The notes beneath the pieces were generated by a model. That model ran no database searches, was not told the origin of the DNA, and worked only from the letters and a program-made list of their open reading frames with translations. Shown here piece after piece: positions 50,920 through 60,089 of a stretch of DNA of 64,000 bases (positions are counted from its first letter, which is position 1; each line of letters begins with the position of its first letter). The stretch comes from JBQKLI01 sp012798975 (GTDB lineage: Bacteria > Bacillota > Clostridia > Tissierellales > Peptoniphilaceae), in contig NZ_JBQKLI010000002.1 of NCBI RefSeq assembly GCF_052116305.1, positions 138,906-202,905 of the forward strand, read 5' to 3'. A program made the position numbers and the translations under genes.

Positions 50920-52482
50920 TTATACTTCGATTTCAACTACAGATTTAAAGGATATGACGAAGTGGTCTTCATAGACTGTAACGCTCTGGATTATCTTCCT
51001 TACAAGCTTATCATCATATTCTAAAGTTCGATATTTGTTCCTGCGGATAAATTCTATCAACTCATTGATTCGCTCGTTCTCGCCACTAAGGGAGGCATCT
51101 TCAACTAAAAGGGTCTGTCGCTTGTCTCTCAGCTCATCAATCTCTTCTGCCAAGTGTTCATAGTCTTTCCCCTTATTAGCCAGCTTGATGAGTTCTTTTT
51201 GTTTTTCCTCTAGTGAGTTGTTAATCTCTGAAATTTGGTATTCTGTGGTTTCGCCAATCACCGCATGAATATTCTCTTCCAAAGTTTTTATGATATTATT
51301 GCCACCTGCAAGTAGCTTATTAATTGCGGTCATTACAGCACCATAGAGTTCATCTTCTTTTACGGTTCGGTTCTTACAAACTTCAGGACCTTGCTCGATT
51401 CTAGTCACGCATCGCCAGACAAATTCTTTTCTTCCGTGGATATTCCAATAGACCCGTCTATAAATGTCGCCACAATCTCCACAGAAGGTGATGGCACTTA
51501 ATGCGTACTTGCTACTATAAATTCGTTTGTTCTTGCCTTCTCCTGTGTAGATATTGCTTCTTCGATGAATTTCCTCCTGAACTTGTAGGAATAATTCTTT
51601 GGGGATAATCGCTTCATGGCTATTTTCAACATAATATTGGGGAAGATGCCCTTCATTTTTCACTCGTTTCTTGGTCAGAAAATGTACTGTGACAGTCTTT
51701 TGCAGAAGGGCATCTCCGATGTATTTTTCGTTTTGAAGTATCTTCTTAACTGATTCTGGTCGCCATCTTGGTTTTCCTGCTGCTGTTAAAATACCATCCT
51801 TTTCAAGGGCTCGACCAATGCCCACTAGACTCAGACCTTCAAGGTATTCTCGGTAGATGCGTTTGATAATCTCAGCTTCTTCGGGAACAATGATTAAATT
51901 TCCATCTTCATCTTTGGTGTAGCCCATAAATCGCTTATGGTTAACCTGCACCTTTCCTTGTTGGTATCGGTACTGTAGCCCAAGCTTAACGTTTTGTGAA
52001 AGGCTCTGGCTTTCCTGTTGTGCTAGAGATGCCATAATAGTCAGTAAAACCTCACCCTTGGCATCCATGGTGTTGATGCTCTCTTTTTCAAAATAGACGG
52101 ATATGTTCTTATCCTTGAGCTGTCTAATATATTGAAGACAGTCTAGGGTGTTACGTGCAAATCGGCTGATGGATTTAGTAATAACCATGTCGATGTTACC
52201 ATCCATACACTCTGCAATCATACGATTAAATTCGTCACGCTTTTTAGTGTTCGTACCAGAGATACCATCATCTGCAAAGATGCCAGCAAACTCCCATTCA
52301 TTATTTTTCTTTATAAACTCTGTATAGTGTGCGACCTGAACCTCATAGCTAGAATTTTGTTCTTCTGTTTCTGTAGAAACACGGCAATAGGCAGCAACAC
52401 GAAGTTTCTTTATCTTTTCTTTTGCGGCTGTACTTCCTACTCTTTTACGAGCAGGAATAACCATTATATTTTTCTCTGTCAC
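50920..52482 (-). CDS. Large serine recombinase 1
   Basis: A 520-aa site-specific recombinase. The resolvase domain begins VAAYCRVSTETEEQNSSYEV with the nucleophilic Ser in YCRVST; FAGIFADDGISGTNTKKRDE and ITKSISRFARNTLDCLQYIR hold the active-site arginines. Recombinase and zinc-ribbon domains follow (FCGDCGDIYRRVYW; CVTRIEQGPEVC), and then a coiled coil. GTG at 52482 is the start, one base after the stop of the next upstream gene, with GAGGAA before it. It is the last of three recombinase genes. The fragment at 21987-22457 is a near-copy of its end. Confidence 0.92.
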   Translation of the reverse strand: MTEKNIMVIPARKRVGSTAAKEKIKKLRVAAYCRVSTETEEQNSSYEVQVAHYTEFIKKNNEWEFAGIFADDGISGTNTKKRDEFNRMIAECMDGNIDMVITKSISRFARNTLDCLQYIRQLKDKNISVYFEKESINTMDAKGEVLLTIMASLAQQESQSLSQNVKLGLQYRYQQGKVQVNHKRFMGYTKDEDGNLIIVPEEAEIIKRIYREYLEGLSLVGIGRALEKDGILTAAGKPRWRPESVKKILQNEKYIGDALLQKTVTVHFLTKKRVKNEGHLPQYYVENSHEAIIPKELFLQVQEEIHRRSNIYTGEGKNKRIYSSKYALSAITFCGDCGDIYRRVYWNIHGRKEFVWRCVTRIEQGPEVCKNRTVKEDELYGAVMTAINKLLAGGNNIIKTLEENIHAVIGETTEYQISEINNSLEEKQKELIKLANKGKDYEHLAEEIDELRDKRQTLLVEDASLSGENERINELIEFIRRNKYRTLEYDDKLVRKIIQSVTVYEDHFVISFKSVVEIEV

Positions 52483-52483
52483 T

Positions 52484-52900
52484 TTATTCCTCGCTTTCTA
52501 TCAGACTATATAAGTATTCTGCTCGTTCAAAAGGATCAACTGGCATCTTATTATCTGCCTTTTTCATTTTGAATCGTTCTTTGGGAGGGGGAGAGGTGAA
52601 AGCGGCAAGCTCTACCACTCGTCCTAAATCCTTTGCACGCTTATCTCTAACTTCTTCAGCTTTATCAAATATCTCTTTATCAATAATTGCTGGATACGTA
52701 TCATTTCCAAGGTAGTTGACGTTTTTCAAAATGCGACCCATCACAGAATGTGTCTTATCAATCCCTGCCTGTTCCCCAGCCACTGTAAGGGATAGTCCTG
52801 ATATGTATTTCTCAAAGAATACCTTTACTTGACCTGCTGCCTTTTCATCGACAGTAACCACTCCGTCTTGAATTTTGTATCCATATGGAATATATGCCAT
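52484..52900 (-). CDS. Small recombinase-domain protein (second of three)
   Basis: A 138-aa protein with only a recombinase (DNA-binding) domain: AYIPYGYKIQDGVVTVDEKA, ISGLSLTVAGEQAGIDKTHS and ILKNVNYLGNDTYPAIIDKE. No catalytic serine domain is present. Such proteins are regularly found between two complete large serine recombinases and may assist in target binding or directionality. It starts directly after the stop of recombinase 3 (TAAATG) and its own stop lies one base before recombinase 1, so all three are translated in series. Confidence 0.8.
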   Translation of the reverse strand: MAYIPYGYKIQDGVVTVDEKAAGQVKVFFEKYISGLSLTVAGEQAGIDKTHSVMGRILKNVNYLGNDTYPAIIDKEIFDKAEEVRDKRAKDLGRVVELAAFTSPPPKERFKMKKADNKMPVDPFERAEYLYSLIESEE

Positions 52901-54466
52901 TTATCTCACCACCTTTTCTTTCAGGGAAAGACCGCATTTCAAATTGAATGTCAGCTCATCCCTGTAATTTACAATGATGTTCTCTACAAATTCTTCAAAT
53001 AATTCTTCTGTGTAGTCACCATTAAAATTATCTGCTGACACGTAATCAATGAGGTCCTTTATATCGTTTGCTCGTAAAACCCCACTCGTAGAGTTCGTTA
53101 CCAGGTTTGTTTTTTCAGTTGTAAGATTTTTTATCTCACTATCCAAGACATTCCGTTCCTGATTAAAAAGAGCTGGCTCCAGGAAACCTTTGGCCATCAG
53201 TGTAATAAGGGTGTTGCGTTCTTCCATGAGTTGCTCCATTCGCTTATCAATAGCATCCATTCTTTCACGGTCGCTTTCTTCATCAATTTGGCTAATTGAT
53301 TTGAATAGCGGTTCTAAGATTAGCTTGTTACTGAAAGCAAGCTTATTCATCATGGTTGTCAATGTGGCTTTTATTTCTCCATCTCGCAAGAACAACATGG
53401 AGCAGCTCTCTTTGTCTTCAATATGACCGATACAACTCCAAGCAATGTAACTCCTACCAGCTGAGTAGTTTGTCTTTCTCCTAAAATTGCGACCACATTC
53501 TCCACAGACGATTTTGCCACTTAGAGCATATCGGTTAAGATAAACGTTCTTTTTCACACCCTTACACTTCATCTTGGCTCTTTCATCAATGAGATCTTGT
53601 GTCTTAGCAAAGTCTTCTCTACTAATAATTGCTTCATGACTGTCCTTGTAATAGTACTGGTCTTTTTCGCCTGTATTTGGATGGCGATTGTAGTTACTAT
53701 CTGTGTAAGTCTTTTGTAGTAGGACATCACCCATATATTTTTCGTTTCGAAGCATGTCTATCACCGTGCCTGCACTCCAGTGATTACCTCGTCTTGCAGG
53801 GATTTTGTCTTTGTTCAAACCTCTTGCTATAGTACCTCCACCTTTCCCTGAAAGGCACTCTGCAAAAATACGTTTGATGATTTCTGCTTCTTCTGGGACG
53901 ATTACCATTTCACCATCTATATTGGTATAGCCATAAGGTGGAGTACCAACATAACTACCGTTTTGGAATCTCTTTTGAATGGACCATGTTGAGTTTTCTG
54001 AAATAGATGCAGACTCTTCTGCAGCAAATCCTGAAAGAATAGAAAGCATCAGCTCACTTTCCATATCACCCGTATTTAGATTCTCTTTTTCAAAATAAAT
54101 GTAAACACCGATATCAATCAGCTTTCTTACTAACTCTAGGCAATCTACTGTATTACGAGCAAAGCGGCTGATTGATTTGGTGATAATAAAATCTATCCGA
54201 CCTTGCTTACAATCTCGTATCATGCGGAGCAGTTCAGTCCGTTTCTCCATCTTGGTGCCGGAGATCCCTTCGTCATAATAAAGACCAGCAAACTCCCATT
54301 CAGGATTAGACTTAATATAGCGCTCATAGTGTTCACGCTGTGCTTTAAGGCTTTCAAGCTGTTCATCACTATCGGTTGAGACCCTGGCATAGGCGGCAAC
54401 CCTAAGATTCGTATTAGGTAGTTGTCCTTGGGGCAGTTCATCTATTTTTGTTATCTTTTTCATCAT
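52901..54466 (-). CDS. Large serine recombinase 2 (first of three)
   Basis: A 521-aa recombinase. VAAYARVSTDSDEQLESLKA carries the catalytic Ser; FAGLYYDEGISGTKMEKRTE and ITKSISRFARNTVDCLELVR complete the resolvase domain. The zinc ribbon is CGECGRNFRRKTNYSAGR with WSCIGHIEDKESC, followed by a long coiled coil and a C-terminus reading NFNGDYTEELFEEFVENIIV. It has a GAGGTGA ribosome site before the ATG. It is only ~30% like recombinase 1 by eye, so the two have distinct roles. Possibly one or both integrate the surrounding element. Confidence 0.92.
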   Translation of the reverse strand: MMKKITKIDELPQGQLPNTNLRVAAYARVSTDSDEQLESLKAQREHYERYIKSNPEWEFAGLYYDEGISGTKMEKRTELLRMIRDCKQGRIDFIITKSISRFARNTVDCLELVRKLIDIGVYIYFEKENLNTGDMESELMLSILSGFAAEESASISENSTWSIQKRFQNGSYVGTPPYGYTNIDGEMVIVPEEAEIIKRIFAECLSGKGGGTIARGLNKDKIPARRGNHWSAGTVIDMLRNEKYMGDVLLQKTYTDSNYNRHPNTGEKDQYYYKDSHEAIISREDFAKTQDLIDERAKMKCKGVKKNVYLNRYALSGKIVCGECGRNFRRKTNYSAGRSYIAWSCIGHIEDKESCSMLFLRDGEIKATLTTMMNKLAFSNKLILEPLFKSISQIDEESDRERMDAIDKRMEQLMEERNTLITLMAKGFLEPALFNQERNVLDSEIKNLTTEKTNLVTNSTSGVLRANDIKDLIDYVSADNFNGDYTEELFEEFVENIIVNYRDELTFNLKCGLSLKEKVVR

Positions 54467-54524
54467 CTCACCTCGCTTTCATCCATTACATACATCACTC
54501 TAAAAGCCACTAATAGCAAGGTTT

Positions 54525-54740
54525 TTAGGACATGATCTTGGCTAGTCGAGGGGAGAATTTCTCTCGGTTTAATGCTGATATTTTGTGTAATTCATCCGCT
54601 GTAATTTTGCCTTCTTTATATAGGTTTGCGACAATGCTCTCTGCTATATGAAAGTCATATTCCTTTTGTAATTCTTCCTCTGTCATTTGCTCGGTCTTGC
54701 CCTTTAACGGACAGCCGTCTTTTACTTCATAAATGTTCAT
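54525..54740 (-). CDS. Small SHOCT-like protein 1
   Basis: A 71-aa protein starting at ATG 54740 (MNIYEVKDGCPLKG); GTG at 54749 is possible but lies within the ribosome site. The C-terminal two-helix part (ESIVANLYKEGKITADELHK; ISALNREKFSPRLAKIMS) resembles SHOCT domains and the second small protein at 60446-60691 (LNREIFSPILVKIMP). It stands between the phage polymerase gene and the recombinases and is probably part of recombinase control. The hairpin at 54747-54778 contains its ribosome site. Confidence 0.65.
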   Translation of the reverse strand: MNIYEVKDGCPLKGKTEQMTEEELQKEYDFHIAESIVANLYKEGKITADELHKISALNREKFSPRLAKIMS

Positions 54741-54746
54741 AGAAAA

Positions 54747-54778
54747 CACCTCCTACCTAGTAGCCATGGCAGGAGGTG
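54747..54778 (-). promoter_or_regulatory. RBS-masking hairpin, copy A
   Basis: In the minus-strand RNA CACCUCCU (54771-54778) pairs perfectly with AGGAGGUG (54747-54754), the ribosome site of the small gene. Between them lie GCCAUGGC and UACUAGGU. Core TACCTAGTAGCCAT (plus strand 54754-54767) recurs twice more in the window. Confidence 0.6.
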
Positions 54779-54794
54779 AAATCTGATGATTTCT

Positions 54795-56735
54795 TTAATC
54801 TTTTTGATAAAAGTCACATTCACAGCCATCGGCATCAAGGAGCAGCCCTTTTGCCCAAGGTGGTACTTGACTCATCTGTTTACATACTTCAGTAACAGAT
54901 ATTTGAGGATCGGCTTCAATAATGACTTCATCATGGACATGAGCCACAATACGATAAGTACTAAGCATCTTCATTGAATACATCAAAATATCACGGGAGA
55001 TGGCTTGAACAATATTCTCTACAAACTTAGGACCGTAACTTTCAAGACGCTCCCATTTCTTTGTTCCACCTACTCCTTCATAGGTAACAGACTCACCACC
55101 AAACTGATTCTCACCGATTCGAGGTTTTACATATGAAAGACGCCTTCCAGATGGAAGAACAATAAAGAGCATTCCACTTATATGATGAATCTCCACACCA
55201 TATGTCTTCTGAGATCTCTTTTCTTTAACACACTTTTTAACTGCCCTATCCACATCCCACCAGAATTTCACGATGTTTGGATTTGATTCTCTCCAGGCAT
55301 TCACAAGCGGTTTTAATTCTTCCTCTTCAAGCCCCATCTCTAATGTACCCATGGCTTTTAGCGCACCAACAGAACCACCATATCCAAGTGCCAATTCAGC
55401 AATTTTACCCTTCTGTCTCAAGTGACCGTTCACACCATGCTTTTCAACGGGGACTTTAAACATCTGGGAGGCAAATGCACAGTAGATATCGCCACCACTA
55501 GCAAATACCTTTGTTCGCCATGTTTCGCCTGCGAGCCATGAAAGCACACGAGCCTCAATGGCTGAGAAGTCAGCCACAATAAACTTATGACCAACTCTTG
55601 GTACAAAGGCTGTACGAATCAGTTGTGAGAGGGTATCTGGTATATCTTCATAGAGCAGTTCTAGTGTTTCAACATCACCATTTCTAACAATATTTCGCGC
55701 CTCTTTTAAGTCTGGCATATGGTTTTGAGGGAGGTTTTGTAATTGCACCAGCCTTCCGGCAAAGCGTCCTGTTCTGTTAGCTCCATAAAACTGAAACATT
55801 CCTCTGGCACGAGAATCAATACAAACTGCATTTTCCATTGCTCTATATTTCTTTACCGAGGATTTTGCCAGTTGCTGACGGAGCGAAAGAACTTCATTTA
55901 GCTCTCCGTCTGTTTCCTTAAGTTTCTCTGCAACCGCCTTTTTGCCGAGAGTCTCCATCTCTAGACCGTTTTCGAAAAGCCAGTCTTTCATCTGTTGTAC
56001 TGAGTTTGGGTTATCCAGATTTGTTATCTGCTGCATGACGGTTAGTAGTCTTTCATGAGATATGTCATCCATGGCGATGGCCTGTTTAACAAAATCCATA
56101 TCCACCTTTATGCCTCGATCGTTGATTTCTTGGTCGAGATGATACTCATCCCAGATGTCCTCTGGTACTGGAAACTTAATCAATCTTTGTTGTATCTGTA
56201 TTTCTGCCTCCACATCACGCTTGTTATATGCTTTGAACTGCTGCCATTTATCGATTTCATCAGTGGGTAGGTTACGGGTTCTACCACCATTTATTTTTGT
56301 TGGAGTACATGGAAGACAAAAATATCGTATCAAGTCCTTGCCCTCCGTCAGCTTTTGCTTTTCAAGTCCCAGCACTGCACCTACACCTTCTAAAGAAAGT
56401 GGTAACCCCATATAGGCAGACCAAACCATGGAGCATTTCCATGAGGAAGGATTTAGATAAGTCCCAGTGGGATAGCCCAAATAACGTGAAAGGCACACTC
56501 GCTCAAACTGAGCATTAAATGCCCACTTCGTAATGGTTTCATCGGTTAAGGCATCTAGGATTTCTTTTGGAATCTTTTCTCCATTCATCAAATCGATGAC
56601 CTTAACTTCATCACCGTCAACCGCATAACCAAACAGCATCACCTCAAAATCATCTGCTTCTACGTAACGATAAACACCACTCTTTTGTAGATTGGTAGAT
56701 GAATAGGTTTCGATATCAATTTCTAAGTTCTTCAT
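54795..56735 (-). CDS. Phage-type DNA polymerase I (PolA-like)
   Basis: A 646-aa family A polymerase, with a 3'-5' exonuclease-like N-terminus (LEIDIETYSSTNLQKSGVYR; WAFNAQFERVCLSRYLG) and a polymerase domain. Motif A is KFIVADFSAIEARVLSWLAG, the O-helix region is HLRQKGKIAELALGYGGSVG and motif C is RIVAHVHDEVIIEAD. Typical of Firmicutes prophages and satellites, next to DUF2815 and DUF2800 genes, as here. I start at ATG 56735, which has AAAGGTGG before it; the frame runs on to 56849 without a site. It most likely copies the element's own DNA. Confidence 0.92.
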   Translation of the reverse strand: MKNLEIDIETYSSTNLQKSGVYRYVEADDFEVMLFGYAVDGDEVKVIDLMNGEKIPKEILDALTDETITKWAFNAQFERVCLSRYLGYPTGTYLNPSSWKCSMVWSAYMGLPLSLEGVGAVLGLEKQKLTEGKDLIRYFCLPCTPTKINGGRTRNLPTDEIDKWQQFKAYNKRDVEAEIQIQQRLIKFPVPEDIWDEYHLDQEINDRGIKVDMDFVKQAIAMDDISHERLLTVMQQITNLDNPNSVQQMKDWLFENGLEMETLGKKAVAEKLKETDGELNEVLSLRQQLAKSSVKKYRAMENAVCIDSRARGMFQFYGANRTGRFAGRLVQLQNLPQNHMPDLKEARNIVRNGDVETLELLYEDIPDTLSQLIRTAFVPRVGHKFIVADFSAIEARVLSWLAGETWRTKVFASGGDIYCAFASQMFKVPVEKHGVNGHLRQKGKIAELALGYGGSVGALKAMGTLEMGLEEEELKPLVNAWRESNPNIVKFWWDVDRAVKKCVKEKRSQKTYGVEIHHISGMLFIVLPSGRRLSYVKPRIGENQFGGESVTYEGVGGTKKWERLESYGPKFVENIVQAISRDILMYSMKMLSTYRIVAHVHDEVIIEADPQISVTEVCKQMSQVPPWAKGLLLDADGCECDFYQKD

Positions 56736-56808
56736 AGCTACCACCTTTCCTAAATGAAAAAAGGTGGCAGAGGGAAGACCTCCACCACCGTCAAGTTTAT
56801 TGTTTCTA

Positions 56809-57365
56809 TTAGGCAAGGAAGTCATCATCGACAAGAGTCGTAAAATCATCTATTGCAGAAGACTTACCACCTAGAGGTTCTCCGTCTCTAATTTTTTGAA
56901 TGTTACCAAGGCCACAAGCTACACCTTTATTACCATTTGAGTTGAAGGCATAGAAGTTAAGTGAAACCCTGCCATAACAACCGCTGTATACCTCGCTACG
57001 ATCCAGTATCGGCTTAACACTTTTGTCTACAATCTGTGGCGCTGTCTTGCTATTTGCATTGATGAAGTAATGGCCTTTATAAGCCTCATCATCACGCTCT
57101 ACATCACCATCACGCAGCGGTAGTTTAATGGCTGCCTTATTTGGTTTCTTACCACCAAACTTTGCGATACCTTCCTCAATGGCAGCATCAACTGCTGCAT
57201 GGATGGCATTAATGGTTTCCTTGTCATCCTTTGGAATAAGGACGGATACGCTGTACTTTTCTGCACCACCATTAATAGATACAGGCTCCCATCCGTGGAA
57301 GTAAGAAAATCTTGAGTTTACACCTGTGATAACTTTTGTTTTGTTTTGTTTTGCATATTTGCCAT
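56809..57365 (-). pseudogene. DUF2815 phage protein, start codon out of frame through a (CAAAA)4 tract
   Basis: The body (VITGVNSRFSYFHGWEPVSI; AEKYSVSVLIPKDDKETINA; SEVYSGCYGRVSLNFYAFNS; VACGLGNIQKIRDGEPL) is a complete DUF2815 protein, a phage protein with an OB-fold-like, ssDNA-binding-type architecture. The expected start is ATG 57365 with GGAGG before it. From there the frame gives MANMQNKTK but then shifts, because the tract 57334-57353 has four CAAAA units. With three units it would read MANMQNKTKVITGVNSRF without a break. The annotated longer frame from 57408 lies within the DUF2800 gene. Phase-off or broken. Confidence 0.8.
57334..57353 (-). repeat. (CAAAA)4 short tandem repeat in the DUF2815 start region
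   Basis: Four perfect CAAAA units on the minus strand, nine bases after the ATG. Loss of one unit restores the reading frame. Slippage tracts of this kind mediate phase variation in other bacteria. Confidence 0.9.
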
Positions 57366-57370
57366 AATAT

Positions 57371-58507
57371 TTAATCCTCCATAATTTCGTTAAATTCGTT
57401 TTTAGCATCTGCTACGTTCATTGCCGGTCTTTTATCTGAGTTTGGAACAAGAGTCGGCTTACCCGGTGGTTTGTAAATGAGGTCACCGAGGAGTTCCTCA
57501 AATTTGGATTTACCCATCAGTTTTTGCATCTCTGTCAGCGGAATAAGGCTCTTTCTGTAAATGTCCTTATATCCACCTGCCACGGCTTTTTCTGCAATGG
57601 CTCCTTCATCTTTGTACTTGCGAACCGAGCGACCTTCCACAACTTTAAAACCGTTCCACTCTTTACCGTGATTGACTGCTGCATCAGTGGCATAGGCAGT
57701 TATTTCATTTGCCCATTTGCTAAGGTCGGGAAGAACAAGTAAGATTTCTTCTATTTCTGTGTCCGTCAGTAACGGCGGCATCTTGAATTCTTTCTCTGCA
57801 AGTTTCAGTTTTTCTTCGGCTCTAGCACGACATCTGTTTGCCGCTTTACAGAACGTACACCATGGACCAGGAATGTACTCACCCTCACCGTTGAAGGCTT
57901 TGACAGCTCTGGGCTTTAATTCCTCTTCCGCCCAGTCTTTTAATTCATCCACCGGTATTGTCCAGGTGCTGACATTTTCTCTTCTTGGCTGAAAGATCGT
58001 CATCGACACTTCTTTAATGTCGTACAGGTGATCATAGATTCCAAGTGCTCCTAGGGCATAGAGCTTCATCTGTGGATTGTCCACTGCATCAACTAGCACA
58101 CCCAGCCCATATTTAAAGTCTACGATGTGAAGTCTGTCATCTGAAATGATTACACAGTCTCCTGTCCCAAAACCATCTGGAACATAACAAGAGAAGTCAA
58201 GACGTTGTTCAATAAGAACGATAGGATCTGTGCAAGACTTTCTTGCAAGTTCCACCTGCTCCATAACAAAGTCCACGTAAGCATCTGTACATTCCTCCAT
58301 CTCATCAGAGTTATACTCAGAGATAGGTCGCTGACTTCTCATATGAAGTGCCTTTTTTAGTTTGTGTTCACACAGGTCATGAGCCGCTGTGCCTTCTTTT
58401 GCTGCCTCACCACTTTGGTCTTCAAACTCCAGTTCAAGTCTTGCAGAGGGTAGGCAGTTAAGCCACCTGTGGGATGAGGATGCAGATAATATTGCATGAT
58501 TACCCAT
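57371..58507 (-). CDS. DUF2800 (RecB-like PD-(D/E)XK nuclease family) phage protein
   Basis: A ~378-aa protein. The N-terminus HAILSASSSHRWLNCLPSAR and EAAKEGTAAHDLCEHKLKKA start the DUF2800/Cas4-like fold; FGTGDCVIISDDRLHIVDFK supplies the D..(D/E)xK core with the lysine of FKYG; PGPWCTFCKAANRCRARAEE is the cysteine cluster for Fe-S binding. It forms a module with DUF2815 and the polymerase and probably acts in phage recombination or replication. I start at ATG 58507, overlapping the preceding gene's stop; GGAGGG is upstream. Confidence 0.88.
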   Translation of the reverse strand: MGNHAILSASSSHRWLNCLPSARLELEFEDQSGEAAKEGTAAHDLCEHKLKKALHMRSQRPISEYNSDEMEECTDAYVDFVMEQVELARKSCTDPIVLIEQRLDFSCYVPDGFGTGDCVIISDDRLHIVDFKYGLGVLVDAVDNPQMKLYALGALGIYDHLYDIKEVSMTIFQPRRENVSTWTIPVDELKDWAEEELKPRAVKAFNGEGEYIPGPWCTFCKAANRCRARAEEKLKLAEKEFKMPPLLTDTEIEEILLVLPDLSKWANEITAYATDAAVNHGKEWNGFKVVEGRSVRKYKDEGAIAEKAVAGGYKDIYRKSLIPLTEMQKLMGKSKFEELLGDLIYKPPGKPTLVPNSDKRPAMNVADAKNEFNEIMED

Positions 58508-58817
58508 TTCCAAGACCCTCCGCATCTTTCAAGATGTCAGAATAATACGCCTTATCAACAGCACTTAACTTGTCTGCACCATACTTCTGAATGAGTCCTC
58601 GCACTTCGGCAGTAAACCCAATCTGGCTCTTTTCAGCAAGTACCATACGCACTTTTTCAAGTGGGATATCCGGATCTTTTACTGGTTCTTGTTCAGTGGC
58701 AGCTTTTGCACCTGGAGCAGGATCTCCTTCTGTCATCGCATCGCAAACTGCCTGTATGCTGTCAGCAAGACTTCGCATATCATTGACCACTTCAAGCAGT
58801 AATTTTATTTTGCTCAA
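58500..58817 (-). CDS. Small phage protein (often mis-called Rrp5-like)
   Basis: A 105-aa protein, acidic and mostly helical: LLLEVVNDMRSLADSIQAVC at the N-terminus and, after a Pro/Glu-rich linker, IPLEKVRMVLAEKSQIGFTA and YGADKLSAVDKAYYSDILKD. Homologues precede DUF2800 in many Firmicutes phages; automatic pipelines call them rRNA biogenesis protein Rrp5, for which I see no basis. Function unknown. Its start lies within the end of the preceding gene (26-bp overlap), and its stop overlaps the DUF2800 start. Confidence 0.7.
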   Translation of the reverse strand: MSKIKLLLEVVNDMRSLADSIQAVCDAMTEGDPAPGAKAATEQEPVKDPDIPLEKVRMVLAEKSQIGFTAEVRGLIQKYGADKLSAVDKAYYSDILKDAEGLGNG

Positions 58818-59010
58818 GGTCAGTTCCTCCTTTCGTCATTTCACAGATAGATAGTTCCTCGATGCTATCTCCAGGGATCACAATCGTTACACGCTGTTTA
58901 CTCCCTAAAAGAAAGCGAAGAATTCGTTCCCTTACGGACACATTACGGTAGGTAACAAGTCCGCCTGTCTGTGGTTTCTTAGAAACACTGATTTTGAGAT
59001 TGTGTTTCAT
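58792..59010 (-). CDS. Small hypothetical phage protein
   Basis: A ~72-aa basic protein (LKISVSKKPQTGGLVTYRNV; SVRERILRFLLGSKQRVTIV; IPGDSIEELSICEMTKGGTD). I choose ATG 59010 (MKHNLKISV), since GAGGTG is six bases before; ATG 59016 or GTG 59019 are also possible. It opens the replication module. No family recognised. Confidence 0.6.
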   Translation of the reverse strand: MKHNLKISVSKKPQTGGLVTYRNVSVRERILRFLLGSKQRVTIVIPGDSIEELSICEMTKGGTDLEQNKITA

Positions 59011-59047
59011 ATCCATCACCTCTTTCCAAAGGGCGATTTATTTGTTG

Positions 59048-59072
59048 CCCTCTACCTAGTAGCCACGGGAGG
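59048..59072 (-). promoter_or_regulatory. Hairpin motif, copy B
   Basis: Core TACCTAGTAGCCAC (plus strand 59053-59066) between CCTC and GAGG arms. Here it lies ~40 bases upstream of the gene's start, so it is not at the ribosome site itself. Confidence 0.5.
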
Positions 59073-59092
59073 TAATAGAATCTGACGGTTTA

Positions 59093-59136
59093 GAAAAAAG
59101 AATGCCTACCAAAGAGAAATACTCCTTGATAGGCAA
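59093..59136 (-). terminator. Terminator after the lysozyme-holin genes' upstream neighbour region
   Basis: TGCCTATCAAGGAG pairs with CTCTTTGGTAGGCA with two mismatches, followed on the minus strand by CTTTTTT. It ends transcription after the GH25 lysozyme gene. Confidence 0.8.
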
Positions 59137-59148
59137 TCTTACTAGTTC

Positions 59149-60087
59149 TTATTTCAAGAGTTCATTGACCCTTTTTTGTACCGAAATGTAGTCATAACCG
59201 GCATTTGTAAGTTTGTTTTTTCGATCTTGTCCGTTACCCCAATCGCCACGAATGACTTCCTTTGCGATGGCATCAATAGACTTTTTACTAGATAGCATTT
59301 CATTGACCTTTGATTGCACTGCCACATAATCATAGACTGCATCCGTTAAGCGTTTCTTTCGTTCTTCACCATTACCCCACAAGCCTTGAATGACTTCCTT
59401 GGCCAGCGTCTCGATCGATTTCTTTTCTGTAGGAGCAGGTATATTTTCTTCTTTACCAAGATGATTAAGCCCTGCACTTTGGATAATCGCTTTGTAATCT
59501 TTATAGGCATAGTTCATATCCAAATTGCCTGAATAACCATTCAATTTACCTTTGCTTGTGTACTGCCAGATACCATGACGAAGTGTCGGTTCTTTACTGG
59601 ACCACTGAGCGACCCAGAAATCATAAGGTTCTAGACGATCCAGTTCTGTCAAATCTTGAAACCAAGAACTAGATGCATAGATACCGGCATAATAGCCTGC
59701 GTTTTCTATGGTTTCACAAAAGCCTACTAAAGCATCGGTAATGGCTTTCTTGCCACTTGGTCGTTGATGATAATTATCCTCTGTATCAATAAATACGGGA
59801 TAAGAGATGGTCTTGCCTTTGATAATTTCAAGGCATTTCTTCGCTTCTGCTATGCCCTTGGCTTTGGTATTGGCACAGCTGTACCAGTAAACACCGACAG
59901 GAATACCTCTCTCGTGAAAGGCTTTGTAGTGTTGCTCAAAAGCATCATCTTTGTGTAAACTCACTCCTGTACCGTGACCGGTGTATCCTGCACGTAGAAT
60001 GACAAAATCAACCTCTTTTGCAAGATGGTCATAGTTTATCTGACTTGGTTTTTGCCACGTACTAATATCGATTCCTTTAGTTTTCAT
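59149..60087 (-). CDS. GH25 lysozyme with two CW_7 (Cpl-7) repeats
   Basis: A 312-aa endolysin that cuts the glycan of peptidoglycan. The catalytic domain (residues 1-~190) starts KTKGIDISTWQKPSQINYDH and has the acidic motif YPVFIDTEDNYH; FWVAQWSSKEPTLRHGIWQY is also typical. Two ~40-residue CW_7 repeats at the C-terminus bind the cell wall: TLAKEVIQGLWGNGEERKKR and AIAKEVIRGDWGNGQDRKNK. It begins 3 bp after the holin gene's stop, the usual lysis cassette order. Confidence 0.93.
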   Translation of the reverse strand: MKTKGIDISTWQKPSQINYDHLAKEVDFVILRAGYTGHGTGVSLHKDDAFEQHYKAFHERGIPVGVYWYSCANTKAKGIAEAKKCLEIIKGKTISYPVFIDTEDNYHQRPSGKKAITDALVGFCETIENAGYYAGIYASSSWFQDLTELDRLEPYDFWVAQWSSKEPTLRHGIWQYTSKGKLNGYSGNLDMNYAYKDYKAIIQSAGLNHLGKEENIPAPTEKKSIETLAKEVIQGLWGNGEERKKRLTDAVYDYVAVQSKVNEMLSSKKSIDAIAKEVIRGDWGNGQDRKNKLTNAGYDYISVQKRVNELLK

Positions 60088-60089
60088 GA

